Positions 28,026 to 36,868 of a stretch of 64,000 nt of DNA are shown in pieces (within the stretch, counting starts at the first letter, position 1; every line of letters begins with the position of its first letter). The DNA comes from JAFGHJ01 sp964606065 (lineage in GTDB: Bacteria > Hydrothermota > UBA3072). The notes beneath the pieces are model-generated. The model was not told where the DNA came from. It did no database searches and saw only the letters and a program-made list of their open reading frames with translations. Made by a program: the position numbers and the translations under genes. The stretch lies in contig CAZSEX010000005.1 in assembly GCA_964606065.1 (NCBI GenBank), forward strand, positions 16,018 through 80,017, read 5' to 3'.

Positions 28026-29020
28026 AGGTTAAAAGTATGCGCAATACCCCATTGATCCATTATTTTCAGATATTCTGCAAGATTTTCCCTGGTTACAACG
28101 TCTACACCGGTATCTATTATACAATCTCCGTCTTCATTCCCGGGAAGAGAATCGAGAGTCGCTTCCATTCCTCTTTCATTTATACTATGCAGTATTTTTA
28201 CTCCCTCATATCCCATTAAATACTGTTTTTGGGCGATGGTGGCATCGATTAGCCCTTCATCGATCAAATACAAATGTTCGTCTGTAACGTCAAACGAAAC
28301 AATATGTATTTCACCCTTCTTACCCGCGGTCTTTACGGCTTTGGCCGCAGAAGGTCCGTTGAACGCATAAACACAAAAAAAAGCATCCAGATCCGGATTG
28401 TTGAGTATTGCCGTTTCCGCAAGCTCAACAGCCCTCGATGTTTCCTCATAATCACATAAAATCGGCTTTATGATTTCTATCTCGGGAAATTTTTTAATCG
28501 CATCCTCAAAACCTCTCATCCGCTCAAGGGAATTCATGGCAGTAAGAGAACCGGTCGCAATGGCAACTTTACCTTTTCCTCCGAGAATTTCCGCCATCTT
28601 CTCACCGGCAACCTTACCTGCCGTATAATTGTCCGTACCCATATAACAAATTCTCTTTGAATTTGGGGAATCGGTATCTATTGTAATAGCCGGTATATCT
28701 TTTTCCTTAGCTAAATTTACCGGTAACACAAGCGCTTCTGGATCGGAGGGGGCAACCGCTATGCCTTTATACCCCATGGATATCCATGTCTCGATTGTTT
28801 CTATTTGCCGTGGGATATCTTCTTTCTGGGGCATAAATACCGTAACTTTTACGCCCAATTCCTTACCCGCGTCTTCAGCTCCTTTTTTAACCACATCCCA
28901 GTAAGGACCGACGCTTTTACCAAGTACACCATAACGTGTTTCTTCCTTAGCGCACCCGGATAAAAACCCGAATACAATAAAAACTACCAACAAAAATAAG
29001 ATCTTCAAAAAACTTCTCAT
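28022..29020 (-). CDS. Sugar ABC transporter substrate-binding lipoprotein
   Basis: A 332-residue periplasmic binding protein (Peripla_BP_4 type, ribose/xylose class). The signal peptide ends in a canonical lipobox LSGC (Cys about 23), so it is membrane-anchored and an LspA substrate. The fold shows YWDVVKKGAEDAGKELGV, AVAPSDPEAL, ITIDTDSPNSKRICYMGTDNYTAGKVAGEKM and ATGSLTAMNSLERMRGFEDAI, typical of sugar binders. An AGGAGG site formed by the end of the permease gene directs its translation, 2 nt from that stop. With xylA and xylB in the same operon, D-xylose is the likely ligand. Confidence 0.9.
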   Translation of the reverse strand: MRSFLKILFLLVVFIVFGFLSGCAKEETRYGVLGKSVGPYWDVVKKGAEDAGKELGVKVTVFMPQKEDIPRQIETIETWISMGYKGIAVAPSDPEALVLPVNLAKEKDIPAITIDTDSPNSKRICYMGTDNYTAGKVAGEKMAEILGGKGKVAIATGSLTAMNSLERMRGFEDAIKKFPEIEIIKPILCDYEETSRAVELAETAILNNPDLDAFFCVYAFNGPSAAKAVKTAGKKGEIHIVSFDVTDEHLYLIDEGLIDATIAQKQYLMGYEGVKILHSINERGMEATLDSLPGNEDGDCIIDTGVDVVTRENLAEYLKIMDQWGIAHTFNL

Positions 29021-29022
29021 TT

Positions 29023-29976
29023 TTAACCTCCTTTACTTTTTGTTTTTTCGCGTAAAACATCGACTGTCACAGCTACTACAATTATCATACCGAGAATTAC
29101 CTCATGCCAGTAAGACGAAACCTGCAACAAAACCAGGGAATTCCACACAGCTGTTAAAATACCCGCTCCTATTAAAGCACCGATTATAGTACCGATTCCT
29201 CCGAATAAGCTGGTACCGCCTATAACCGACGCCGCGATGGCGTACATCTCATAAGTAACACCAACATTTGGATTACCCTGACCAAGCCTCGAGGTAATAA
29301 GTATACCCACGATTCCTGCCATCACAGCAGATAAAATATAGGTAAGAATTCTCGTATTATCGACGTTAATACCTGAAAGTCTGGCAGCTTCCATGTTTCC
29401 TCCAACAGCATAAATATGTCTGCCGTATATCGTTTTACCAAGTAAAAATATCGAAAAACCTGATACAATTATCAGAATAATAACCGGGAAAGGCAAAAAT
29501 TTAAACAACATTCCGTGCCATATAAAAGAAAAAGAATCGGGAAGATTTAAGACCGGCTGTCCTCTGGTTATCACTGTAGCAAGACCTCTACCCATGGCAA
29601 AAGTTCCCAGAGTAATAATAAAAGGAGGAACCTTCAATTTGGTAACAAATATTCCATGCCAGACTCCGATTAATACTGCTATTAAAAGCGTAAGGATAAT
29701 GGCTGCGGCAATCCCCATACCGCTGGACATAAAGGTAGCGACAAGAACCGAAGTCAAAACGATTACCGAACCCGGTGAAAGGTCTATTCCTTCGGTAAGT
29801 ATAACAAAGGTTTCTCCAATCGCGATAAGTCCGAAAACGCCTATCTGCCTGGATAGAAGTTGAAGATTATATGAGGAAAGAAAACGTGGATTTACTATGG
29901 CAGTAACCAGCCATATAAACAAAAGCGCAAATAATATACCTACTTCCCGAAATTTAAATATCTTCCTCAAATTCAA
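29023..29976 (-). CDS. Sugar ABC transporter permease (XylH/RbsC type)
   Basis: A 317-residue inner-membrane permease of the BPD_transp_2 family, with about nine hydrophobic segments (FALLFIWLVTAIV near the start, then AIGETFVILTEGIDLSPGSV, IITLGTFAMGRG, AVGGNMEAARLSGI and ASVIGGTSLFGGIGT). These loops are the family signatures. The start is TTG overlapping the xylB stop (TTGA), so the two are translationally coupled. It forms the membrane channel for the binding protein and ATPase encoded next. Length is normal. Confidence 0.92.
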   Translation of the reverse strand: MNLRKIFKFREVGILFALLFIWLVTAIVNPRFLSSYNLQLLSRQIGVFGLIAIGETFVILTEGIDLSPGSVIVLTSVLVATFMSSGMGIAAAIILTLLIAVLIGVWHGIFVTKLKVPPFIITLGTFAMGRGLATVITRGQPVLNLPDSFSFIWHGMLFKFLPFPVIILIIVSGFSIFLLGKTIYGRHIYAVGGNMEAARLSGINVDNTRILTYILSAVMAGIVGILITSRLGQGNPNVGVTYEMYAIAASVIGGTSLFGGIGTIIGALIGAGILTAVWNSLVLLQVSSYWHEVILGMIIVVAVTVDVLREKTKSKGG

Positions 29977-31511
29977 GCATGCTTCTCTACTATTTCGCTT
30001 AACGCCTGAAATCTATCCTTAAGAGCGGGATACAACGAACGATAAATAGCATAATACTCGTTATATTTTTCCACATTATCCTTATTGGGTTCTGTCGAAC
30101 TCTTCACTTTTATTATCGCATCACAGGCATCTTCTATGCTGGAATAAACACCCGTACCTTCTCCGGCAAGTAAAGCAACACCCAGAGCTCCCCCATCCGT
30201 AACGTTAATCGTTGTCATTGTAGCGTTATTTATATCGGCTTGAATTTGCAGCCAGAAAGGCGATTTGGCGCCGCCTCCGGAACCTCTGATTTCTTCAATA
30301 GTTATATTCTGGTCTCTAATTATTTCCAGAGAATCGCGAAGACCAAAAGCTACTCCCTCTAAAACCGAACGTACAAAATCTCCTTCAGTATGTCGCAGAC
30401 TCAAACCAAAGAATACTCCTCTCGCGTTCGGATCCGCGTAAGGCACTCTTTCTCCGGTAAGATAAGGCAAAAAGATAAGACCCTCACTGCCTACAGGGAT
30501 TTTACCCGCTTTTTCTTCCATTAAAATATAGGGATCGACCCCTTTTTCTTTAGCTTCTTTCTTTAAATCGTTAAATAGCGTATCCCGCAACCAGCGAAGA
30601 GAACCACCCGCGGATAACATAACTCCCATTAAATGCCACTTACCTTTTACCGCATGACAGAATGTATGTAATGTCTGACCAGGATCGAGATGGTGCTCAT
30701 CACTCGCGGCAAAAACAACACCCGAAGTTCCCACAGTAGAAGATATTAACCCTTCTTTTACTATACCCGTACCAACTGCTTGAGCAGCCTGATCGCCACC
30801 GCCCCCCACAATGGGCGTCCCTTCCGCTAATCCTGTTTCTTCACTGGCTTCAGCATTTACCTTTCCGCTAACCACAGCAGACTCAAAACACTCAGGCAAT
30901 ATGTCTTTATCAATATCCAATTCGTTCAACAATTCATCAGACCATTTTCTGTTTTTGACATCCAGAAAAAGCGTACCGGAAGCATCAGAAACCTCGGTCG
31001 CGAACTCACCTGTAAGACGAAAACGTATATAATCTTTTGGCAACAATATCTTATAAATCTTATCGTAAATATCGGGTTCATTATCCCTTACCCATAACAA
31101 CTTGCCCGCCGTAAAACCCGTAAGCGCGGGATTTGAGACAAGATCTATCAATCTTTCCGCGCCTATCTTCTCCGTAATATAATCGCATTGTTTCTCGGTC
31201 CTCTGATCACACCATAATATTGCCGGACGCAGCACTTTGTACTCCTTATCGAGAGCAACCAACCCATGCATCTGACCGGAAAGACCAATCCCTTTTATTT
31301 CCTGCGGATCCACAGAAGACTTATTAATAACTTCTTTAATGGCTTCAATAGTTCCATTCCACCAATCAGACGGTTCCTGTTCAGCCCAATTTACTTTGGG
31401 AGTTTGAAGAGGATATTCAACTGTAGAGGTAGTAATCTTCTCTGCTTTCTCATCCATAATAAGTGCCTTAACTCCACTTGTTCCAACATCAAGTCCTAAT
31501 AAAAAACTCAT
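29973..31511 (-). CDS. xylB: Xylulokinase
   Basis: A 512-residue FGGY-family kinase phosphorylating D-xylulose to xylulose 5-phosphate for the pentose phosphate pathway. Motifs: LLGLDVGTSGVKALI at the N-terminus, GIGLSGQMHGLVALD (the QMHG of xylulokinases), ILWCDQRTEKQC, GGGGDQAAQAVGTG with the catalytic Asp, and RGSGGGAKSPFWLQIQADI. An upstream TTG (31538) is open in frame, but a GGAGT ribosome-binding site precedes ATG 31511. It is the first gene of the xylose operon, divergent from the two-component system. Confidence 0.96.
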   Translation of the reverse strand: MSFLLGLDVGTSGVKALIMDEKAEKITTSTVEYPLQTPKVNWAEQEPSDWWNGTIEAIKEVINKSSVDPQEIKGIGLSGQMHGLVALDKEYKVLRPAILWCDQRTEKQCDYITEKIGAERLIDLVSNPALTGFTAGKLLWVRDNEPDIYDKIYKILLPKDYIRFRLTGEFATEVSDASGTLFLDVKNRKWSDELLNELDIDKDILPECFESAVVSGKVNAEASEETGLAEGTPIVGGGGDQAAQAVGTGIVKEGLISSTVGTSGVVFAASDEHHLDPGQTLHTFCHAVKGKWHLMGVMLSAGGSLRWLRDTLFNDLKKEAKEKGVDPYILMEEKAGKIPVGSEGLIFLPYLTGERVPYADPNARGVFFGLSLRHTEGDFVRSVLEGVAFGLRDSLEIIRDQNITIEEIRGSGGGAKSPFWLQIQADINNATMTTINVTDGGALGVALLAGEGTGVYSSIEDACDAIIKVKSSTEPNKDNVEKYNEYYAIYRSLYPALKDRFQALSEIVEKHA

Positions 31512-31560
31512 AATAACTCCTTTTTTAGTAAACAACAATCAAAGACATTTCACAAGAATA

Positions 31561-31645
31561 TATATAACGACAAATACAATTCATGCAAGAGGTGGAAGTA
31601 AAATAAAAAAAACAGCCTTGCAAATTTTCCATAGCATATTAAAAT
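31561..31645. promoter_or_regulatory. Divergent promoter region, xyl operon / two-component genes
   Basis: Minus strand: TTGCAT (31583-31588), 16-bp spacer, TATATA (31561-31566) towards xylB. Plus strand: TTGCAA (31618-31623), 16-bp spacer, TAAAAT (31640-31645) towards the kinase gene. An inverted pair TGCAAG (31584-31589) / CTTGCA (31617-31622) overlaps both -35 boxes and could bind a regulator. Both promoters are weak matches. Confidence 0.4.
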
Positions 31646-31653
31646 TAAAATAT

Positions 31654-33972
31654 ATGCCTAAAGATGAAATTCCGGTAGAATTAAAACGCAAATCCGATAA
31701 GTGGAAAGATGATATAGCGTATTTGTCCTCAAAAAACGCATTTTCCCTTATCTTCGATAATTGCCCCTATCCTATTTTTCTTATCGACAGGGAAGGAACC
31801 ATCGAAAACTTAAACTTAGCCGCCGCCAGACTGCTAAAAAGAAAAAAAGACGAATTAAAGAATAAACCTTTTAAAAACCTGTTAAAGGAAGAATCGAAAG
31901 GAAAATTCGATAAAAATTTCGGCATTTTTATAAAAAACGATTACCGGAAAATTGAATTTAATTTAGTTTTTAAGGACAAAACTAAATCTGATATCACCTG
32001 CTCGGCTTTACTTGTTAAAGACCATAATGTGCTTGGCAATAAAATCGTGTTGTTTGCACATGACATAACGGAATTGAAAGAAGCTCAAAAAGAAGCCGCC
32101 TTCAAAAGCAGTCTGCTTACTTCTCTACTCGACAATATACCGGATCATATCTATTTCAAAGACAGGGACAGCTGTTTTATTCAGGCAAGCAAATCGGTCG
32201 CAAAGCAGTGGGGAGTTGAAAGTGTAGAAGGGCTAATTGGAAAAACCGACTTTGATTATTTTACAAAAGAACACGCAGAGTTAGCTTACCGTGATGAGCA
32301 GGAAATAATAAAAACGGGCAAGCCTATAGAAGTTAAAGTAGAAAAAGAAACCCATCCCGACGGAAGAATAACCTGGGTTTCCACAACCAAAATACCCAGA
32401 TACGACGAAGAAGGAAATATTATCGGAATTCTTGGTATTTCAAGAGATGTTACCAAAAGGAAAGAATTAGAAGAAAAGCTGAAGCAGAAACTTGAAAAGC
32501 TCGGAGAAGAAATTCTATTTAAAAGCAGGCTACTCACTTCCCTTTTAAACAATATACCGGATCGCATTTATTTCAAAGATAAAAAAAGCCAATTCATAAC
32601 CGTAAGCGAATCACTTGTTAGGTGGCTCGGCGCGGTCAACTCCGAAGAAATGATAGGAAAAACCGACTTTGATTACTTCACCGAAGAACACGCAAAACCC
32701 GCTTACGAGGATGAACAATACGTTATGAAAACCGGGAAACCTATCGAAGGGAAAATGGAAAAGGAAACGCATTCAGACGGAAGAATAAGCTGGGTTTCCA
32801 CAACCAAAATACCCAGATACGACGAAGAAGGAAACGTAATAGGAACCCTCGGAATATCCAGGGATATTACTGATAAGGTACTGGCAGAGAAAAAACTCGA
32901 AGAAAGTGCTAATAAACTAAAAACCATAGTAAACGCAGTAAGTGAAGGTCTCGCGATCATCGATGAAAACCACGTGATTCTGGAAGCGAACGAATTTATC
33001 TGCAAATTATTCGGCTTAAAAAGAGAAAAAGTGATAAACAAAAAATGCCATAAAATCTTTCCACCCTGGGAAGAATCCTGCAGGGATTGTCCTCTTAAAA
33101 AAGTATTCAAAAAAAGAGAAAGTTTACCGATAGCAGAAAAAACAAAAGTGTTAAAGAATGGTACAATACAATATTTCAGCATTCAGGGTTATCCTATTCC
33201 AAATTATAATGAGAAAGAACTTAAATGCGGCGTTATATCCATAAGAGACATAACGGAGCGCAAAAACATGGAAAAGGAAAACATACAAAATTACAAAAGA
33301 AAAATGAAAAATCTTTCCCATAAACTAACTCTTGCGGAAGAGCATGAAAGAAAAAGAATCGCAACCGATTTACACGCAGACATCGGACAGATTTTAGCTT
33401 TTCTAAAAATCAAAATAGGAGAATTAAAGGAGAAAAACACTTCCCAGAACATGCAAAAATCTCTGGAGGAAATTTACAATCTCGTTCAGGATGCTATAAC
33501 TTCGGCACGTTCTTTGATGACACAGATAAGCCCAACCATTCTTTACGAACTCGGTTTTATACCGGCAGTCGACTGGTTAGCTGAAACCATTTTGAAGAAA
33601 AACAACATTGAATATGAGTTTAACAACGATGGAAAAGAAAAACCGTTAACCGACGACATCCGGATTTTACTATTTCAGGCTGTTCGGGAATTGTTGGTCA
33701 ACATAAGAAAACATGCGAAGGCAAAAAAAGTCGGAATTTCAATAAAGAGAAACAAAGAAAACATAAAAATAGAAATTAAAGATAACGGAACCGGTTTCGA
33801 TATTTCTTCGTTAGATTCATATTGTGAGAAAGATGTGGGATTTGGGCTATTAAATATCCGGAGCCGAATCGACGTTGTAGGTGGCTCTTTTGAAATAGAG
33901 TCACATAAAAAAAGAGGAACCAAAATAACACTAAAAGCGCCCTTAAACATCTCAAAAGGAGTCGAAAAATGA
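31654..33972 (+). CDS. PAS-domain sensor histidine kinase (NarL-type, HisKA_3)
   Basis: A soluble 772-residue kinase. Four PAS domains are followed by a HisKA_3 dimerisation/phosphoacceptor region (EEHERKRIATDLHADIGQ, His in the DLHADIG motif) and an HATPase domain (RELLVNIRKHAKAKK, DNGTGFD, GFGLLNIRSRI). PAS domains 2 and 3 are near copies: the segment from 32101 reappears at 32518, offset 417 bp (139 codons), with long identical DNA runs. No membrane segment is seen, so the signal is cytoplasmic. PAS 4 holds a four-Cys cluster (CHKIFPPWEESCRDC and others) that could bind metal or a cofactor. The frame opens at TTG 31618; I prefer ATG 31654. Confidence 0.9.
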   Translation: MPKDEIPVELKRKSDKWKDDIAYLSSKNAFSLIFDNCPYPIFLIDREGTIENLNLAAARLLKRKKDELKNKPFKNLLKEESKGKFDKNFGIFIKNDYRKIEFNLVFKDKTKSDITCSALLVKDHNVLGNKIVLFAHDITELKEAQKEAAFKSSLLTSLLDNIPDHIYFKDRDSCFIQASKSVAKQWGVESVEGLIGKTDFDYFTKEHAELAYRDEQEIIKTGKPIEVKVEKETHPDGRITWVSTTKIPRYDEEGNIIGILGISRDVTKRKELEEKLKQKLEKLGEEILFKSRLLTSLLNNIPDRIYFKDKKSQFITVSESLVRWLGAVNSEEMIGKTDFDYFTEEHAKPAYEDEQYVMKTGKPIEGKMEKETHSDGRISWVSTTKIPRYDEEGNVIGTLGISRDITDKVLAEKKLEESANKLKTIVNAVSEGLAIIDENHVILEANEFICKLFGLKREKVINKKCHKIFPPWEESCRDCPLKKVFKKRESLPIAEKTKVLKNGTIQYFSIQGYPIPNYNEKELKCGVISIRDITERKNMEKENIQNYKRKMKNLSHKLTLAEEHERKRIATDLHADIGQILAFLKIKIGELKEKNTSQNMQKSLEEIYNLVQDAITSARSLMTQISPTILYELGFIPAVDWLAETILKKNNIEYEFNNDGKEKPLTDDIRILLFQAVRELLVNIRKHAKAKKVGISIKRNKENIKIEIKDNGTGFDISSLDSYCEKDVGFGLLNIRSRIDVVGGSFEIESHKKRGTKITLKAPLNISKGVEK

Positions 33973-34616
33973 GCGTAAAGATAGTAGTAGTAGATGAGCA
34001 TAAAATTTTAAGAGAAGGCTTATCCACGTTAATCGCCAAACAACCCGATATGGAAATAGTAGGAGAAGCAAAAGACGGAAGAGAAGCCTTACAGCTATTA
34101 GAAAAACTCTTGCCTGATCTTATATTAATGGATGTAACCATGCCCAATCTAAACGGCATTGAAGCAACCAGAAAAATCAAAGCAAAAAATCCGAACATTG
34201 AGATTATAGCGCTTTCTCTTCATTCTGACAGGAGATACGTCCTGGGTATGATAGACGCGGGTGCCTCAGGATATTTGCTCAAAGAATGCGCGTTTGAAGA
34301 ATTGGTCCGCGCGATAAACACCGTAATGTCCAAAAAGAAATATTTAAGTCCCGGAATATCCGATATTCTGATCGACGAATACGTAAAAAAGACCACAACG
34401 GACAAACCTACTATTTACTCGAAATTGACCCCAAGAGAAAGAGAAATTCTACAACTGATCGCTGAAGGCAAGAACACTAAAGAAATCGCGAGATATTTAT
34501 TTATATCTGTAAAAACTGTAGAAACTCACAGAAGACATATAAAAAAGAAATTAAAAGTAGACGGTGTAGCCGAATTAACTAAAATAGCTATCAGAGAAGG
34601 TCTTACTGTCCTGTAA
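33969..34616 (+). CDS. NarL/FixJ-family response regulator
   Basis: A 215-residue regulator. The receiver domain (1-120) has the acidic pair Asp9-Glu10, phosphoacceptor Asp55 (LILMDVTMP), switch Ser/Thr in IIALSLHS and Lys in YLLKECA. The C-terminal LuxR-type helix-turn-helix (about 150-210) reads LTPREREILQLIAEGKNTKEIARYLFISVKTVETH. Its ATG overlaps the kinase stop (ATGA), so the two form one coupled unit. Lying divergent to the xylose operon and upstream of the TRAP operon, it may control sugar uptake, but no binding site is proven. Confidence 0.93.
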   Translation: MSVKIVVVDEHKILREGLSTLIAKQPDMEIVGEAKDGREALQLLEKLLPDLILMDVTMPNLNGIEATRKIKAKNPNIEIIALSLHSDRRYVLGMIDAGASGYLLKECAFEELVRAINTVMSKKKYLSPGISDILIDEYVKKTTTDKPTIYSKLTPREREILQLIAEGKNTKEIARYLFISVKTVETHRRHIKKKLKVDGVAELTKIAIREGLTVL

Positions 34617-35051
34617 ATTACAGTATAAAAAAAATCAGACTTTCAGTACCCGCGGCCGAATTAAAGTAATTCCAGAAAAAATCAAATCAGAATAAGGCCA
34701 TAAAAGGTACGCCCTTCTAACCCTCGTAGGGCACAGCTTTAGCTGTGCAAACCTACTGATAAACATATCCTTTGCAAACCTTAAGGTTTGCCCTACACAA
34801 TAATCAAGTTTCGTACTATTTGTGTATTTTGTTATTACATATCATAGATTTTTTAAATCCAAGTTGAATAGTTGAATTAAAAAAATAGTGAAATAGGAAA
34901 ATCTTAAAGGTACGGGGAGGACGATTTGACCATTCGACAGTTTGACCATTTAACTTGTTTTTATACTTTTTGACCTTCGCGGTCTTTGTGGTTCAATTTA
35001 TATTTCTTGTTTTAATCTGCGTAATCAGCGATTTCTGACGTAGTCAGGCTC
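34617..35051. repeat. Intergenic repeat cluster
   Basis: Three repeat types lie in series: a nested palindrome at 34726-34796 (listed separately), a family-B unit at 34843-34965 (GATTTtttAAATC hairpin, AAGTTGAATAGTTGAATTAAA, then TTTGACCATTCGACAG), and family-A words at 34973-35030 (CTTCGCGGTCTTTGTGGTTC). No gene is supported. Confidence 0.7.
34726..34796. repeat. Nested palindromic (REP/BIME-like) element
   Basis: Outer inverted repeat GTAGGGCA (34726-34733) / TGCCCTAC (34789-34796) encloses two hairpins, GCACAGCTTTAGCTGTGC (34731-34748) and GCAAACCTTAAGGTTTGC (34774-34791). Confidence 0.8.
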
Positions 35052-36344
35052 TTAAAATCCGAACAATTTAGGCAAGGAAAGTGAGACAGCCGGTATATAT
35101 GTAATCAGAAGCAAGGCGATTATCATTGCCGCGAACATCGGCAAAAGGCTCTTGAAAACTTCATGTATTTTTCCGTGTCCCACACCGACCCCTACAAAAA
35201 GAACGGTTCCTACAGGAGGCGTAACCAGACCTATACAAAGGTTTGCGATTATTATTATACCAAAATGGACCAGATCTATTCCAAGGTATTGTATTATCGG
35301 AAGGAAGATAGGAGTAAATATTAAAATAGCCGGTGTCATATCCAGAAAAGTACCAACAAACAGCAACAAAAAATTAATCATCAACAAAATAGCTATTTTG
35401 TTGCTCGAAATAGACATTATTCCCGAACTTATAAGCTCGGGAACATTCTGAGACGCCATAAACCAGGACATACCTGTCGAAGCGCCGATTAAAAGCATAA
35501 CAACCGAAGTTGTAATTCCGCACTGAAGTAAAATTCCGGGTAAATCCTTCCACTTAACTTCTTTATAAACAAAAACAGCGAGAATAAACGCGTAAACAAC
35601 CGCTATGCTCGCCGCTTCAGTGGGAGTAAACATCCCGGAGAGAATTCCACCCATAACGATTATTATCAATAACAAACCGGGAAAAGCTCCGAAAAATCTC
35701 CTGATAGTTTCTTTCATAGGTATTACTTTTCCGGTTCCGTAACCGCGCTTTTTAGCTATTATCGCACTTACAATCATTAAAGACAATCCCACCAAGACAC
35801 CGGGAACAACTCCAGCCAAAAATAATGCGGCAACAGATACCGAACCTGTAACAAGAGCGTAAACAATCATCACATTGCTTGGAGGAATTAAAAGACCGGT
35901 CGTAGCGGCGCAAGATGTCAAAGCGATGTTGAAATTCTTCTCATAACCTTTTCTGTTCATTTCCGGAATCATAACACCACCGATAGAAGTCACAGCCGCG
36001 ACCGAAGAACCGGATACCGCTCCAACCAGCATACAGCCGAGAGTATTAACAAATGCGAGTCCTCCGGTAAATCTTCCGACCAGAGCTTCAGCGAAATCAA
36101 CCAGTCTTCTTGCTATTCCACCTCGTCCCAACAACAAACCCATAAGTATAAAAAATGGTATTGCCAGGAGAGCAAAACTATTTATCCCCGTCGCGAGGCG
36201 TGGGGCAACTATATCCATAGCAGAAATACTTCCGACCGACATAACAGCCCATAAGGTCGCAAGCCCTATACATACACCGATGGGTACATTCATGGCAAGC
36301 AGTATCAAAAAGGTTCCCACCATCACTATAACAGGTATATTCAT
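35052..36344 (-). CDS. TRAP transporter large permease (DctM type)
   Basis: A 430-residue membrane protein with about twelve hydrophobic segments, the large subunit of a tripartite ATP-independent periplasmic transporter, which uses an ion gradient to import carboxylates. Family motifs: FALLAIPFFILMG, GALVGAVSGSSVAAVTSIGGVMIPEM-like region, TTGLLIPPSNVMIVYALVTG, GMFTPTEAASIAVVYA and the C-terminal CIGLVTPPVGTVLFVG. Its start overlaps the stop of the small permease gene (ATGA). With kduI, kduD and eda next door, a hexuronate is the likely cargo. Confidence 0.94.
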   Translation of the reverse strand: MNIPVIVMVGTFLILLAMNVPIGVCIGLATLWAVMSVGSISAMDIVAPRLATGINSFALLAIPFFILMGLLLGRGGIARRLVDFAEALVGRFTGGLAFVNTLGCMLVGAVSGSSVAAVTSIGGVMIPEMNRKGYEKNFNIALTSCAATTGLLIPPSNVMIVYALVTGSVSVAALFLAGVVPGVLVGLSLMIVSAIIAKKRGYGTGKVIPMKETIRRFFGAFPGLLLIIIVMGGILSGMFTPTEAASIAVVYAFILAVFVYKEVKWKDLPGILLQCGITTSVVMLLIGASTGMSWFMASQNVPELISSGIMSISSNKIAILLMINFLLLFVGTFLDMTPAILIFTPIFLPIIQYLGIDLVHFGIIIIANLCIGLVTPPVGTVLFVGVGVGHGKIHEVFKSLLPMFAAMIIALLLITYIPAVSLSLPKLFGF

Positions 36345-36850
36345 TTTATCCTCTCCTTAATCAGGAACAACACATCTCTAAAAACAAACTCGATAGAGTA
36401 AGTAACTATAAAAAAAGCACTTATAGGGAGACAAAGGTAAAAATAGCCCGTTGGTATTCCCATTGTGGGTGAAATCTGATGGTTGATAAAAGCATTTCGA
36501 ACAAAATTTATACCTCCAACAAGCATAACTTGAAGGGCGAAATATCCGACAAGAAGAGCTATTACGATCTCCAGCATTCTTCTGTGACGCGTATTTAATT
36601 TATAGGCAAAATATTCCATACCTACGTGGGCTTTCTGCCCGTAGGCGTACGCGGCACCGACTATTCCACACCACATCAACATATAAGTAGAAGACTCTTC
36701 AGTCCAAACGGCAGGCACCCTCAAAACGAGACGCGTAAAAACTTGCCACAAAACGGTTATCACCATTATAGCCACAATCACAATAACAAAAAAACCGAGA
36801 ATCTTATTTCTCCAGTCGGATAAAACTTTCAAAAAGTTTCTCAGAGACAT
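36341..36850 (-). CDS. TRAP transporter small permease (DctQ type)
   Basis: A 169-residue protein with four transmembrane helices (about 18-40, 54-72, 92-112, 132-152), as expected for DctQ. The conserved VPAVWTEESSTYMLMWCGIVGAAYAYGQKAHVGME segment between helices is the family signature. It partners with the large permease. The gene lies 18 nt after dctP and overlaps dctM by four bases, so all three are one operon. Confidence 0.92.
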   Translation of the reverse strand: MSLRNFLKVLSDWRNKILGFFVIVIVAIMVITVLWQVFTRLVLRVPAVWTEESSTYMLMWCGIVGAAYAYGQKAHVGMEYFAYKLNTRHRRMLEIVIALLVGYFALQVMLVGGINFVRNAFINHQISPTMGIPTGYFYLCLPISAFFIVTYSIEFVFRDVLFLIKERIK

Positions 36851-36868
36851 ATTAAAAAGCGATAGTAT

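Noticed and set aside
31512..31538. TTG start nine codons upstream for xylB
   Set aside because: The stretch contains the GGAGT ribosome-binding site, and the family start is MSFLLGLDVG.
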